In this document: positions 40,634 through 50,627 of the stretch, piece by piece
How positions within the stretch are numbered: position 1 is the stretch's first letter
How the letters are laid out: the number at the start of each line of letters is the position of its first letter
Source of the DNA: Rhizobium sp. CCGE531
GTDB taxonomy: Bacteria; Pseudomonadota; Alphaproteobacteria; Rhizobiales; Rhizobiaceae
DNA: 64,000 nt
Reading direction: 5' to 3'
Assembly (NCBI RefSeq): GCF_003627795.1
Contig: NZ_CP032684.1
Location: forward strand, 1 to 64,000
The notes under the pieces: model-generated
Told to the model about the DNA's origin: nothing
Databases searched by the model: none
The model's input: the letters and a program-made list of their open reading frames with translations, nothing else
Program-made: the position numbers and the translations under genes

Positions 40634-40655
40634 GACATAAAGAAGTCTTTATGTC
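40634..40655. promoter_or_regulatory. Candidate SahR-type operator upstream of ahcY
   Basis: A perfect inverted repeat GACATAAAGA-AG-TCTTTATGTC lies about 125 bases upstream of the ahcY start, followed by a further half-site (GTCTTTATAT, 40653-40662). ArsR-family SahR regulators of methionine-cycle genes in Proteobacteria recognise comparable ATAAAGA/TCTTTAT palindromes; this match is from memory. It is also 50 bases upstream of nothing else on the plus strand, so ahcY is the only likely target. Confidence 0.6.
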
Positions 40656-40685
40656 TTTATATCCCGGCAGTGGCCGGAGGAAAAC

Positions 40686-40961
40686 TTACATTTCCTCGCC
40701 GAACTTGTCGGCCACCAGCTGGTCGAGCGCATCGATGGCTTCGGCGGCCTGATTGCCGCTTGCCGTCACCAGCACGCTGCAGCCCGGGCTGGCGGCCAGC
40801 ATCATCAGGCCCATGATCGAATTGCCGCCGACCGTGGTGCCGTCCTTCGAGACGGTGATGGCGGCGTCGTACGCTTCGACGGTCTGGACGAATTTTGCCG
40901 AGGCACGGGCGTGCAGGCCCCGTTTGTTGATGATCAGGAGTTCCCGGGAAAGCTCGGTCAT
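40686..40961 (-). CDS. ptsH: HPr family phosphocarrier protein
   Basis: 91-residue phosphocarrier of the regulatory (nitrogen-type) PTS. The active-site histidine is His17 in KRGLHARAS. The serine that HPr kinase would phosphorylate is Ser48 in GGNSIMGLMML. I chose the ATG at 40961 (MTELSRELLIIN) on family starts. It follows the EIIA-Man gene and hprK on the same strand. No sugar permease gene is nearby, so it probably signals rather than transports. Confidence 0.95.
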   Translation of the reverse strand: MTELSRELLIINKRGLHARASAKFVQTVEAYDAAITVSKDGTTVGGNSIMGLMMLAASPGCSVLVTASGNQAAEAIDALDQLVADKFGEEM

Positions 40962-40980
40962 GGGGGCGGTGTTTGCCTCG

Positions 40981-41382
40981 TTATTTGCCACTGAGCACAC
41001 GGCTGGCCACATTGATATATTTGCGTCCGGCCTCTGAAGCTTCCACCAGGGCCCTTTCCATGTTGTTGTCGCCGCGCACGCCCGCGAGCTTGATCAGCAT
41101 CGGCAGATTGACGCCCGCGATGACCTCGGTGTGGCCGCTATTCATGACGGAGATTGCGAGATTGGAAGGAGTGCCGCCGAACATGTCGGTGAGGATGATG
41201 ACGCCATGCCCGTCGTCGGCGCCGGCAACGGCCTGCAGAATGTCCTGCCGCCGCTTGTCCATGTCGTCTTCGGGACCAATGCATACCGTCTCTATGAACT
41301 TCTGCGGACCAACGACATGCTCGACGGCATGCCGAAACTCTTCAGCCAGCTTGCCATGAGTGACAAGCACAAGTCCAATCAT
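40981..41382 (-). CDS. manX: PTS EIIA component, mannose (Man) family
   Basis: 133-residue EIIA-Man-type protein with the phosphorylated histidine His9 in LVLVTHGKLAEEF, and the LTDMFGGTPSNLA motif. In rhizobia this protein pairs with HPr in a PTS without sugar-specific membrane components. I chose the ATG at 41382 on family starts. It lies 19 bases upstream of ptsH and 150 bases after hprK. Confidence 0.93.
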   Translation of the reverse strand: MIGLVLVTHGKLAEEFRHAVEHVVGPQKFIETVCIGPEDDMDKRRQDILQAVAGADDGHGVIILTDMFGGTPSNLAISVMNSGHTEVIAGVNLPMLIKLAGVRGDNNMERALVEASEAGRKYINVASRVLSGK

Positions 41383-41533
41383 GATATTACTGCTCCCATG
41401 GCATACGCAAACAGTGGCCCATATCGCAATGCAGCAATGTCGTCCACCGGTGGGGGGACATCTTGGCGATGAAAAGACGAAGTGCAAGCTTAAAATATAG
41501 GATTTGCGTGCCTATGCGGGCCTAAATGGCCGA

Positions 41534-41986
41534 TTAATCGAAACTCGCGCCGATTTTCGCCGTTATTATGGCGAGCGGATTCGCGGAGGTTGCGGACAAA
41601 CGGATCAAGGGCAGCCGGATGGCGCTGGTAATATCGATCTGCTCATCCTCTGGCGGCAACCTTTCCGCTGTCGCCGGGTCCACCGCGCGAACGGCGAAAT
41701 GCATTTCGCCTCGGGAAACATAAGGCATCCGAACAATCCCGGTATAACGGATCTCCATCAAGCCGGCGATCGAGGGCGGACATTCCGCGATCACGGAACC
41801 GTCTTGTTTGGAGATCAGCACGCGATCGTCGGCGATCAGGCTGGCGGCAAGCCCGAGCGGTTTGGCGGCCGTAAGGCACGAGAAGGCAAGAGTGGATTTG
41901 CCGCTGCCCGAAGGTCCGAGAAACAGAAGCCCGGTCCTGCCGATGATGATCGCCGTCGCGTGGATATTGGTCGCTTCGCCAGTCAT
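41534..41986 (-). CDS. hprK: HPr kinase/phosphorylase, short alphaproteobacterial form
   Basis: 150-residue protein consisting only of the catalytic domain. The P-loop is FLGPSGSGKSTLA (near residue 22), with the aspartates of LIADDRVLI and the C-terminal signature IRLPLIRLSA. Canonical HprK of Firmicutes is about 310 residues with an extra N-terminal domain; the short form is typical of Alphaproteobacteria. It would phosphorylate HPr on serine and so modulate the PTS. A GTG at 41998, overlapping the chvG stop by four bases, is an alternative start. Confidence 0.92.
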   Translation of the reverse strand: MTGEATNIHATAIIIGRTGLLFLGPSGSGKSTLAFSCLTAAKPLGLAASLIADDRVLISKQDGSVIAECPPSIAGLMEIRYTGIVRMPYVSRGEMHFAVRAVDPATAERLPPEDEQIDITSAIRLPLIRLSATSANPLAIITAKIGASFD

Positions 41987-41994
41987 GCGGCCGC

Positions 41995-43833
41995 TCACGC
42001 CGGCGTCTGGGCGGGCAGCGACAGGATGAAACGAGCGCCGAGCAGCGTCGAGCCGTCGCTGTCGACGATGTTTTCGGCGCGCAGCGACCCGCCATGCGCC
42101 TCGGCGATCTGCCGGCTGATAGAAAGACCGAGGCCGGAATTCTGCCCGAATGCTTCCGATTCCGGCCGGTCGGTATAGAAGCGTTCGAAGATGCGATCGA
42201 TGTTTTCGGCCTGGATGCCAGGGCCGTTATCCTCGATATAGATGACGCAGCGCGTTCTCGTGCGCGTCAGCCGGACGGTAATCTTGCCGGTGTCGCTCGG
42301 AACGAAAGACCGGGCGTTTTCGATGAGATTGCTGACGATCTGGCCGATGCGGAGATCGTGTCCATCGATAGAGAACTTCGCCTTGTTGGCCGGTTTGCGG
42401 TCGACCACATATTCGATCTCGACGGCCCTCTTGCTGTGTCCGACCTGTCTCGAAATCTCGATCATGTCGCGCAGCAGCACCTCCAGATCGAGCGATTTCG
42501 CATCGGAGCGGGCGAGTTCGGCATCGAGCCGCGATGCGTCGGAGATATCGCTGATCAGGCGGTCGAGGCGGCGAACGTCGTGCTGGATCACATCCATCAG
42601 CCGCTTCTTGGAATCGTCGCTCTTGGCAAGCGGCATGGTTTCGACAGCGCTGCGCAGCGAAGTCAGCGGGTTCTTGAGCTCGTGGCTGACGTCGGCCGCG
42701 AAACTTTCGATCGCGTCAATACGGTCGTAGAGCGCCGACGTCATGTCGCGCAGCGCGATCGACAGGTTGCCGATCTCGTCCTGGCGGGCTGAAAAATCCG
42801 GAATCTCCTCGCGCTCCTTCGCGCCGCCACGGCGCACGCGGATGGCCGCGGCGGAAAGCCGGCGCAGCGGATTGGCGATGGTGGAGGATAAAAGCAGCGA
42901 CAGCACGACGTTGACCAGCGTCGCGACGCCGAAGACACGCATGATCGCCAGGCGCTCGGCATGAACGATCTTGTCGATGTCGCCGGCCTGGGTCGACAGG
43001 AGCAGGACGCCAAGAACGGCACGGAAGCGCTGGATCGGCACGGCGACCGAAACGATCAGCTCGCCCTTCTCCGTGGTGCGGACGACCGCGCCGCGCACGC
43101 CGGTCAGCGCATTCATGACTTCCGGATAGATGGAGCCGTCGCCGCCGGGCGCTTCCTTGTAAACAGGCAGGTTGCCCGGCTGCAGCATCTTGTTGAGCAG
43201 GCCGCTGAACCAATCGGACCAGCTCTGCTTCTCGTCGTCGACGGGCGGCAGGTCATAGCGCAGCACCTGGCCGCGCGAATAAAGATGGCGGCTGTCGAGC
43301 AGCAGGTTGGCATCGGCGTCAAAGATGCGGGCGCGGGTGCGTGTCGGCGAGATCAGCCGCGTCAGCACCGGCGCCACCTTTTCCGGATCGATCGGGAATT
43401 CCAGGTCCTCGTCGTTCGGAACGGGCGTGATGCTCTGGCCGGCCTGCAGCTCCAGGAGCTTCTGCGGATCGATGGTGATGGAGTTCGTGTCGACCGATGC
43501 CGAGGCGGAAACGGCGCCGGCGATGATCTCGCCCTGCGTCAGCAGGCTTTCGACGCGGGCGTCGATCAGGCCTTCGCGGAACTGGTTGAGGTAGAGAATG
43601 CCGCCGACGAGGACGACCAGCGCCGCAAGGTTGAAGAACAGGATGCGCCGCGTCAGGCTCGAAAAGACGGCATTGCCGAAGATGCGGCGGATCAGGACGA
43701 AGGGATGGGTCCAGCGCCGGCGCGCGATTCGAGCGCCGCTCGGGCTTTCCGAGTCGTCTATCTCTCTGTCCTGCACCAGCTGCGCCAAGCCAACGGCCCT
43801 TTCGAAGAACGGGATCGCCGATCCCGTCCGCAT
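41995..43833 (-). CDS. chvG: Sensor histidine kinase ChvG (ExoS)
   Basis: Membrane sensor kinase of the ChvG/ChvI system, which in Agrobacterium and Sinorhizobium controls acid response, exopolysaccharide and envelope functions. The 612-residue protein has two transmembrane segments (about residues 65-85 and 285-305) flanking a periplasmic domain, a HAMP region, the H-box with His384 (FAADVSHELKNPLTSLR), and the HATPase with NLIENARSF, EDNGPGI and GLGLSISR. It lies between chvI upstream (47-base gap) and hprK downstream. Confidence 0.95.
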   Translation of the reverse strand: MRTGSAIPFFERAVGLAQLVQDREIDDSESPSGARIARRRWTHPFVLIRRIFGNAVFSSLTRRILFFNLAALVVLVGGILYLNQFREGLIDARVESLLTQGEIIAGAVSASASVDTNSITIDPQKLLELQAGQSITPVPNDEDLEFPIDPEKVAPVLTRLISPTRTRARIFDADANLLLDSRHLYSRGQVLRYDLPPVDDEKQSWSDWFSGLLNKMLQPGNLPVYKEAPGGDGSIYPEVMNALTGVRGAVVRTTEKGELIVSVAVPIQRFRAVLGVLLLSTQAGDIDKIVHAERLAIMRVFGVATLVNVVLSLLLSSTIANPLRRLSAAAIRVRRGGAKEREEIPDFSARQDEIGNLSIALRDMTSALYDRIDAIESFAADVSHELKNPLTSLRSAVETMPLAKSDDSKKRLMDVIQHDVRRLDRLISDISDASRLDAELARSDAKSLDLEVLLRDMIEISRQVGHSKRAVEIEYVVDRKPANKAKFSIDGHDLRIGQIVSNLIENARSFVPSDTGKITVRLTRTRTRCVIYIEDNGPGIQAENIDRIFERFYTDRPESEAFGQNSGLGLSISRQIAEAHGGSLRAENIVDSDGSTLLGARFILSLPAQTPA

Positions 43834-43880
43834 GCTCTTATTCCATTCTCAGCCGTATGGTCTATGGTCCCAGCTAACGA

Positions 43881-44612
43881 CTAGGCCGCTTCGCGGAAGC
43901 GATAGCCCACGCCATACAGCGTCTCGATCATATCAAAATCGAGGTCGACCATCTTGAATTTCTTGCGCAAGCGCTTGATGTGGCTGTCGATCGTGCGGTC
44001 GTCGACATAGACCTGCTCGTCGTAAGCGGCGTCCATCAGCGCATCGCGGCTCTTCACGACGCCGGGGCGCTGCGCGAGGGAGTGCAGGATGAGGAACTCG
44101 GTGACGGTGAGCGTCACCGGCTCGCCCTTCCAGGTGCAGGTGTGCCGCTCCTGGTCCATGACGAGCTGTCCGCGTTCCAGGGAGCGGGCCTGCTGTGCGG
44201 CACCCGGCTTGGCGGCGGCGCTGCCGCCGGCGGCATTTGCGGCTTCGCGGGCCGAGGCGCGGCGCAGCACCGCCTTGACGCGTTCGACCAGCAGACGCTG
44301 CGAGAATGGCTTGGTGATGAAATCGTCGGCGCCCATCTTCAGGCCGAAAAGCTCGTCGATCTCTTCATCCTTCGAGGTGAGGAAGATCACGGGCAGGTCC
44401 GATTTCTGGCGCAGGCGGCGCAGCAGTTCCATGCCGTCCATGCGCGGCATCTTGATATCGAAGATAGCCAGTTGCGGCGGCCGGGCAAGCAGGCCGTCGA
44501 GCGCTGAGGCTCCGTCCGTGTAGGTCTCTACCTTATATCCCTCTGCTTCCAAGGCGATCGATACGGAAGTCAGGATATTGCGGTCGTCGTCAACGAGCGC
44601 GATTGTCAACAT
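43881..44612 (-). CDS. chvI: Response regulator ChvI, OmpR family
   Basis: Two-component response regulator partner of ChvG, 243 residues. The receiver domain has the acidic pocket VDDD (7-10), phosphorylated Asp52 in [11 protein letters not shown] and the conserved lysine in [10 protein letters not shown]. The C-terminal winged helix (residues about 140-240) ends in [18 protein letters not shown] Gly/Ala-rich linker separates the two. I chose the ATG at 44612 ([10 protein letters not shown]); an ATG at 44630 adds six residues. It is divergent from pckA. Confidence 0.96.
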   Translation of the reverse strand: MLTIALVDDDRNILTSVSIALEAEGYKVETYTDGASALDGLLARPPQLAIFDIKMPRMDGMELLRRLRQKSDLPVIFLTSKDEEIDELFGLKMGADDFITKPFSQRLLVERVKAVLRRASAREAANAAGGSAAAKPGAAQQARSLERGQLVMDQERHTCTWKGEPVTLTVTEFLILHSLAQRPGVVKSRDALMDAAYDEQVYVDDRTIDSHIKRLRKKFKMVDLDFDMIETLYGVGYRFREAA

Positions 44613-44963
44613 GGTGTTCGTCTCCGTCATCAGTGCGCGTCTCCCGGATTTGGAATCCAGCCCAGGCGGTCTGCCAGCTCGATTGGCGGTAACCTGGCGC
44701 GCTTATGGGGATAAAGGTGGAACAAATTGTGGCAAAGATAAAGGGGAGGATTGCCGAGGCGTGATCTGCTTGATCTGCGGTTGTGCGACGAAACGTCTCT
44801 CCATCCCTGATTCAAACGATTTAAAAATATCGAGATTTATTTAAATCGATTAAATAACTGATATCATTAAAGTTTCTTTGTTTTTTGCTCTTGTGCTTTT
44901 AAAAAGAGCCCTCTAGGCTTTAGTTAATTCTAACGGCCAAGCCCCTTTGTAGAGGAAAATGTG
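44613..44963. promoter_or_regulatory. Divergent promoter region chvI-pckA with LacI-type palindromes
   Basis: 351 bases without a gene. The pckA side (44815-44935) is strikingly AT-rich. An inverted repeat CGATTTAAA (44817-44825) / TTTAAATCG (44840-44848) overlaps a second palindrome centred on AATCGATT (44844-44851) with the central CG typical of LacI-family operators. In S. meliloti pckA is controlled by the LacI-family regulator PckR, and in Agrobacterium pckA is acid-induced; assigning this site to PckR is inference. Confidence 0.55.
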
Positions 44964-46574
44964 ATGGAGCAATTCGGCGTCCGCAATCCCGCAACCGAAC
45001 TGGGATCGATCGGCCTGGGAGCCGCCGCCAGTGTTCGCTATAACCTGATGGAAGCTCACCTTTATGAGGAGGCGATTCGCCGTCAGGAAGCGGATCTGAC
45101 CGCCGACGGTGCGCTCAGGGCCTTGACCGGACAGCACACCGGCCGTTCCCCGAAGGACAAGTTCGTCGTGCGCAACGCCACCACGGAAGATCAGATCTGG
45201 TGGGACAACAACAAGCCGATGTCGCCGGAACATTTCGAGCTGCTGCATGAAGACATGCTGGCGCATGCCCGGGGCAAGGACCTGTTCGTCCAGGATCTGA
45301 TCGGCGGCGCCGATGTCGAATATGCCCTGCCGACGCGCGTCGTCACCGAATTCGCCTGGCATTCGCTGTTCATCCGCAATCTGCTGATCCGCCCGGAGCG
45401 CGCGGCGCTCGAAAGTTTCGTGGCGAAGCTGACGATCATCGATCTGCCGAGTTTCCGCGCCGATCCGGAGCGCCATGGCTGCCGCACGGAAACGGTGATC
45501 GCCTGCGATTTCGTCAACGGCATCGTCCTGATCGGCGGTACGTCCTATGCCGGCGAAATGAAGAAATCGGTCTTCACGGCGCTGAACTACATGCTGCCGG
45601 AGCGCGGCGTCATGCCGATGCACTGCTCGGCCAATGTCGGCCCCGAAGGCGATGCCGCGATCTTTTTCGGCCTGTCCGGCACGGGTAAAACGACGCTGTC
45701 AGCAGATCCGACCCGGACGCTCATCGGCGACGACGAGCATGGCTGGGGCGAAAACGGCATCTTCAACTTCGAAGGCGGCTGCTACGCCAAGACCATCCGT
45801 CTTTCGCCCGAGGCCGAGCCGGAAATCTACGCCACGACCCGCCGCTTCGGCACCGTGCTGGAAAATGTCGTGCTCGACGAACATGGCCGGCCGGATCTCG
45901 ATGACGGTTCGCTGACGGAAAACACCCGCAGCGCCTACCCGCTGCATTTCATCCCGAACGCCTCGGCGTCAGGCATAACAGGCCATCCCGAGACGATCAT
46001 CATGCTGACGGCCGATGCCTTCGGCGTCATGCCGCCGATTGCCAAGCTGACGCCGGATCAGGCGATGTACCACTTCCTGTCCGGCTACACCGCCAAGGTC
46101 GCCGGCACGGAGAAGGGCGTCGTCGAGCCGGAAGCCACCTTCTCGACCTGCTTCGGCGCTCCCTTCATGCCGCGCCATCCGGCCGAATACGGCAACCTGC
46201 TCAAGGAGTTGATCGCCCGTCACGGTGCCCGTTGCTGGCTGGTCAACACCGGCTGGACCGGCGGCGCCTATGGCAAGGGAAGCCGCATGCCGATCAAGGC
46301 GACCCGCGCTTTGCTGGCCGCCGCGCTGAAAGGCGATCTCGACAATGTCGACTTCCGCATCGATCCGAATTTCGGCTTTGCCGTTCCGGTCGCGGTCGCG
46401 GGCGTCGACAGTGCCATCCTCGATCCGCGCTCCACCTGGGCCGATGGCGAAGCCTATGATGCGCAGGCTGAAAAGCTGGTGCAGATGTTCGTCACCAACT
46501 TTGCCAAGTTCGAGGACCACGTCGACGGCAACGTCCGCGATGCGGCGCCTGGAATGCCGGTCGCGGCGGAGTAA
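44964..46574 (+). CDS. pckA: Phosphoenolpyruvate carboxykinase (ATP)
   Basis: Makes phosphoenolpyruvate from oxaloacetate and ATP, the entry step of gluconeogenesis. The 536-residue protein has the P-loop [15 protein letters not shown] (near residue 233), the [14 protein letters not shown] metal-binding region and [12 protein letters not shown] used the ATG at 44964; a GTG immediately before it at 44961 could also start, and an AGAGG ribosome-binding site lies upstream. It is divergent from chvI, an arrangement conserved in Agrobacterium and Rhizobium. Confidence 0.97.
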   Translation: MEQFGVRNPATELGSIGLGAAASVRYNLMEAHLYEEAIRRQEADLTADGALRALTGQHTGRSPKDKFVVRNATTEDQIWWDNNKPMSPEHFELLHEDMLAHARGKDLFVQDLIGGADVEYALPTRVVTEFAWHSLFIRNLLIRPERAALESFVAKLTIIDLPSFRADPERHGCRTETVIACDFVNGIVLIGGTSYAGEMKKSVFTALNYMLPERGVMPMHCSANVGPEGDAAIFFGLSGTGKTTLSADPTRTLIGDDEHGWGENGIFNFEGGCYAKTIRLSPEAEPEIYATTRRFGTVLENVVLDEHGRPDLDDGSLTENTRSAYPLHFIPNASASGITGHPETIIMLTADAFGVMPPIAKLTPDQAMYHFLSGYTAKVAGTEKGVVEPEATFSTCFGAPFMPRHPAEYGNLLKELIARHGARCWLVNTGWTGGAYGKGSRMPIKATRALLAAALKGDLDNVDFRIDPNFGFAVPVAVAGVDSAILDPRSTWADGEAYDAQAEKLVQMFVTNFAKFEDHVDGNVRDAAPGMPVAAE

Positions 46575-46614
46575 TTAATAATCACGCGGGCAATGACTCA
46601 CGTGAAACCCACTC

Positions 46615-46757
46615 GCCCTCGTGGTTCGAGACGGCCTTTCAGGCCTCCTCACCATGAGGGCTAGTCTTTTTTGCCGACGCAACAGATCACTCCGTCCTCA
46701 TCCTGAGGAGCATTCCAGCGCGACGCGCTGAAATGCCTCGAAGGACGGGGCGGCCCC
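46615..46757. repeat. Palindromic intergenic repeat, family B, copy 2
   Basis: The same ordered blocks as at 26478: GCCCTCGTGGTTCGAG, CCTCACCATGAGGGCT, CCTCATCCTGAGGAG, CCTCGAAGGACGGGGCGGCC. It lies between pckA and arfB and probably holds no gene. The hairpins may also end pckA transcription. Confidence 0.8.
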
Positions 46758-46822
46758 CAAACTCCCCACAACCATATTTTCAACCGCGCACCGATGTGGG
46801 ATAGACAGGCGCGGAGAAAATC

Positions 46823-47257
46823 ATGGCCAGCGAAGCGCTTTACATCAACGACCGGATTACGATTGCCGGCTGGGAACTGACGGAACAATTCGTTCTGGCG
46901 GGTGGTCCTGGCGGCCAGAACGTCAACAAGGTCGCAACGGCGGTCCAGCTTTTCTTCGATGTCCAGAATTCTCCCTCGCTGACGGATCGCGTCAAGGCGA
47001 ATGCGGTCAAGCTTGCGGGGCGGCGCGTTTCCAAGGATGGCGTTTTGATGATCGAGGCCAGCCGTTTCCGCAGCCAGGATCGCAATCGCGAGGATGCGCG
47101 CGAACGGCTGAAAGAGCTTATTCTCGAAGCCGCCGCCCCGCCACCGCCGCCACGCAGGAAGACCAAGCCAACCAAGGGTTCGATCGAGCGCCGGCTGAAG
47201 GAAAAATCCGGACGTTCCGAGGTCAAGAAGATGCGCGGCAAGCCGGGCGGCGATTAG
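46823..47257 (+). CDS. arfB: Alternative ribosome-rescue factor ArfB (YaeJ), peptidyl-tRNA hydrolase
   Basis: 144-residue release-factor-like protein that frees ribosomes stalled on mRNAs lacking a stop codon. The catalytic GGQ motif lies in LAGGPGGQNVNKVATAVQL (near residue 28). The long basic C-terminal tail (RRKTKPTKGSIERRLKEKSG and following) matches the ArfB tail that inserts into the empty mRNA channel. A full release factor would have a codon-recognition domain, absent here. Confidence 0.94.
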   Translation: MASEALYINDRITIAGWELTEQFVLAGGPGGQNVNKVATAVQLFFDVQNSPSLTDRVKANAVKLAGRRVSKDGVLMIEASRFRSQDRNREDARERLKELILEAAAPPPPPRRKTKPTKGSIERRLKEKSGRSEVKKMRGKPGGD

Positions 47258-47323
47258 GTCTGCTTTTCGGGCTGCGGCTTTTCTAGGGGTGGGTTATATT
47301 CGCGTTCCTCGAGAAGGTGTTTC

Positions 47324-47436
47324 TGCGGCAGCCCCCTCACCCTAGCCCTCTCCCCGAGGGGAGAGGGGACAACTACCGCAACCGCCTCGATTTACCGGCA
47401 AAATGGGGCCGTTAAACCCCTTCTCCCCTCGGGGAG
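47324..47436. repeat. Palindromic repeat, family C, left part (interrupted by IS110)
   Basis: It begins with a TGCGGCAGCCCCCTCACCC-type arm, then CTCTCCCCGAGGGGAGAG and later CTTCTCCCCTCGGGGAG. The repeat breaks off at 47436, where the IS110 element begins, and resumes at 48571 (AGGTGCCCGATAGGGCGGAT, then GAGGGGG...TGCTGCGG). The outer arms at 47324 and about 48611 are inverted copies of each other. Confidence 0.8.
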
Positions 47437-47453
47437 AGCGACTGTCTTGTTTG

Positions 47454-48668
<1,215 letters not shown>

Positions 48669-48683
48669 CTACCGGAACCATCC

Positions 48684-49292
48684 ATGCTGCTTCCCAACGG
48701 AATTCGCCATCTGCCCGGATATCTCGATCGCCCCGCCCAGGAAGCGCTCGTCGAGACAATCCGCGGCGTCGTGGCCGAGGCACCGCTCTACACGCCGGTC
48801 ATGCCCGGCACTGGCAAGGAAATGTCGGTGCGCATGACCAATTGCGGCTCGCTCGGCTGGGTCACGGACAAGCAGCGCGGCTATCGCTATCAGCCGACGC
48901 ATCCGGTCACGGGGCGGCCATGGCCGGCGATGCCGCCGCAACTGCTCGATCTCTGGCATGACATAGCAGGCTATGAAAAACCGCCGGAAGCCTGTCTCGT
49001 CAATTTCTACTCTGACGATGCCCGCATGGGCCTGCATCAGGATCGCGATGAACAGGATCTCAATGCGCCCGTGCTGTCGATCTCGCTCGGCAACAGCTGC
49101 CTCTTCCGGGTCGGCGGCCTTAATCGCAATGATCGCACGCTATCCTTCAAGCTTTCCAGCGGCGATATCGTCGTTCTCGGCGGCGAGGGAAGGCTGTGCT
49201 TCCACGGGGTCGATCGCATCCATCCGGCAACGTCGACATTGCTGAAGAATGGCGGGCGGATCAACCTGACGTTACGGCGAGTCCAGCCCTGA
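48684..49292 (+). CDS. alkB: AlkB-type alpha-ketoglutarate-dependent DNA repair dioxygenase
   Basis: Fe(II)/2-oxoglutarate dioxygenase that oxidatively removes methyl groups from 1-methyladenine and 3-methylcytosine. The 202-residue protein has the iron-binding HxD pair in MGLHQDRDE (near residue 117), the distal histidine in CFHGVDRIH, and the 2-oxoglutarate-binding arginines in GGRINLTLRR. The substrate-lid region MTNCGSLGWVTDKQRGYRY is present. Convergent with coaA, which ends 3 bases beyond its stop. Confidence 0.94.
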   Translation: MLLPNGIRHLPGYLDRPAQEALVETIRGVVAEAPLYTPVMPGTGKEMSVRMTNCGSLGWVTDKQRGYRYQPTHPVTGRPWPAMPPQLLDLWHDIAGYEKPPEACLVNFYSDDARMGLHQDRDEQDLNAPVLSISLGNSCLFRVGGLNRNDRTLSFKLSSGDIVVLGGEGRLCFHGVDRIHPATSTLLKNGGRINLTLRRVQP

Positions 49293-49295
49293 GCC

Positions 49296-50291
49296 TCAGA
49301 GCTTCCTGAGCGCAACCTGTTCGATCAGGTGATTCTTGCCCTTCTGAAGGATCAGATCGGCGCGCGGGCGCGTCGGCAGGATGTTTTGGCGCAGGTTCTT
49401 CAGGTTGATGTTCTTCCAGAGTCCTTCGGCGATCGCCAGCGCCTCTTCCTCGCTGATCGAGGCGTAGCGATGGAAGAAGGAGTTGGGATCGCGGAAAGCC
49501 GTCTCGCGCAGCCGCATGAAGCGGGCGACATACCAATTGTGGATCAGCGGCTCGTCGGCATCGATATAGATCGAGAAGTCGAAGAAATCCGAGACCATCG
49601 GCACGATCTTGCCGTCTGCCGGCAGATGCCGCGACTGCAGCACGTTGATGCCTTCGAAGATCAGGATATCCGGGCGGTCGACCGTCTTGAACTCGTTCGG
49701 CAGCACGTCATAGACGAGGTGCGAATAGGAGGGCGCCTGCACATTCGGCTGGCCGGCCTTGATCGCCGAGAGGAAACGCAGCAGCGCTGCCGTATCGTAG
49801 CTTTCCGGAAAGCCCTTGCGCTGCATCAGGTTGCGGCGCTGCAATTCGGCGTTGGGATAGAGAAAGCCGTCTGTGGTGACCAGATCGACCTTCGGGCTCG
49901 ACGGCCAGCGGCCCAGCAGCTCCTTCAGGATACGGGCCGTCGTGGATTTGCCGACGGCGACCGAGCCGGCAATGCCGATGACGAACGGCGTCTTGGCGAT
50001 ATCGGAAAGGCTGAGGAACCGGTTGCGCTGCTCGAAGAGGATCTGCGAGGATTCCACATGCGAGGACAGCAGCCGTGACAGGGACAGATAGATGCGCCTG
50101 ACTTCGTCGAGGTCGATCGGGTCGCCCATGGAGCGCAGCCGCGTCACTTCGTCTGATGTCAGCGTCAGCGGCGTGTCGGCCCGGAATTTTGCCCACTCTT
50201 CGGAGGAAAAGAAATAATAGGGCGAATAGGCTTTCGCCTGGAAAATATCGAGCGTCTCGGGCGCGGGCTGGGTCTTGGTCGCTATCGTCAT
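49296..50291 (-). CDS. coaA: Pantothenate kinase (type I)
   Basis: First and regulated step of coenzyme A synthesis. The 331-residue protein has the P-loop [17 protein letters not shown] (near residue 108), the [10 protein letters not shown] segment, and the [10 protein letters not shown] motif. Type I enzymes are inhibited by CoA. I chose the ATG at 50291 ([12 protein letters not shown]); the frame extends to 50384 without family support. It lies 7 bases downstream of hisE on the same strand, so it is probably the last gene of the his series. Confidence 0.96.
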   Translation of the reverse strand: MTIATKTQPAPETLDIFQAKAYSPYYFFSSEEWAKFRADTPLTLTSDEVTRLRSMGDPIDLDEVRRIYLSLSRLLSSHVESSQILFEQRNRFLSLSDIAKTPFVIGIAGSVAVGKSTTARILKELLGRWPSSPKVDLVTTDGFLYPNAELQRRNLMQRKGFPESYDTAALLRFLSAIKAGQPNVQAPSYSHLVYDVLPNEFKTVDRPDILIFEGINVLQSRHLPADGKIVPMVSDFFDFSIYIDADEPLIHNWYVARFMRLRETAFRDPNSFFHRYASISEEEALAIAEGLWKNINLKNLRQNILPTRPRADLILQKGKNHLIEQVALRKL

Positions 50292-50298
50292 CGCATTC

Positions 50299-50613
50299 TT
50301 ACCGGCTGGCCTTTTCTTGAAGGCCGGATTGGGCGGTGCGCCTTTCGAGCTCACCCATGACATTCTGCAACGGAATGCCTGCAATCTTCAATACGACCAT
50401 AAGATGATATAGCAGATCGGCGGCCTCATAGGTGAGGTTGTCGCGATCGTTGGTAACGGCAGCCATCACGGCCTCGATCGCCTCTTCGCCCAGTTTCTTC
50501 GCCGCCTTCGGCTGGCCGGTGGCAAGAAGCTTCGCTGTCCAGGATTCGTCTGGCGAAGCCTTGGAGCGTTCCTCGATGATTCGTTCGAGGTCGGAAAGGG
50601 TAAATCCGCTCAT
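50299..50613 (-). CDS. hisE: Phosphoribosyl-ATP pyrophosphatase
   Basis: Second step of histidine synthesis: hydrolyses PR-ATP to PR-AMP. The 104-residue all-helical protein of the MazG-like fold shows the metal-binding motif [10 protein letters not shown] and the downstream [13 protein letters not shown]. Stand-alone HisE (not fused to HisI) is usual in rhizobia. It lies 14 bases after hisF. Confidence 0.95.
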   Translation of the reverse strand: MSGFTLSDLERIIEERSKASPDESWTAKLLATGQPKAAKKLGEEAIEAVMAAVTNDRDNLTYEAADLLYHLMVVLKIAGIPLQNVMGELERRTAQSGLQEKASR

Positions 50614-50627
50614 CGGTTCGCTGTCTC

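Noticed and set aside
40508..40685. SAM or SAH riboswitch upstream of ahcY
   Set aside because: I could not build the conserved pseudoknot or core of known SAM-II or SAH riboswitches; the perfect DNA palindrome is a simpler explanation.
46575..46822. Possible small protein in the pckA-arfB gap
   Set aside because: The open frames coincide with the family B palindromic repeat and have no ribosome-binding site or conserved sequence.
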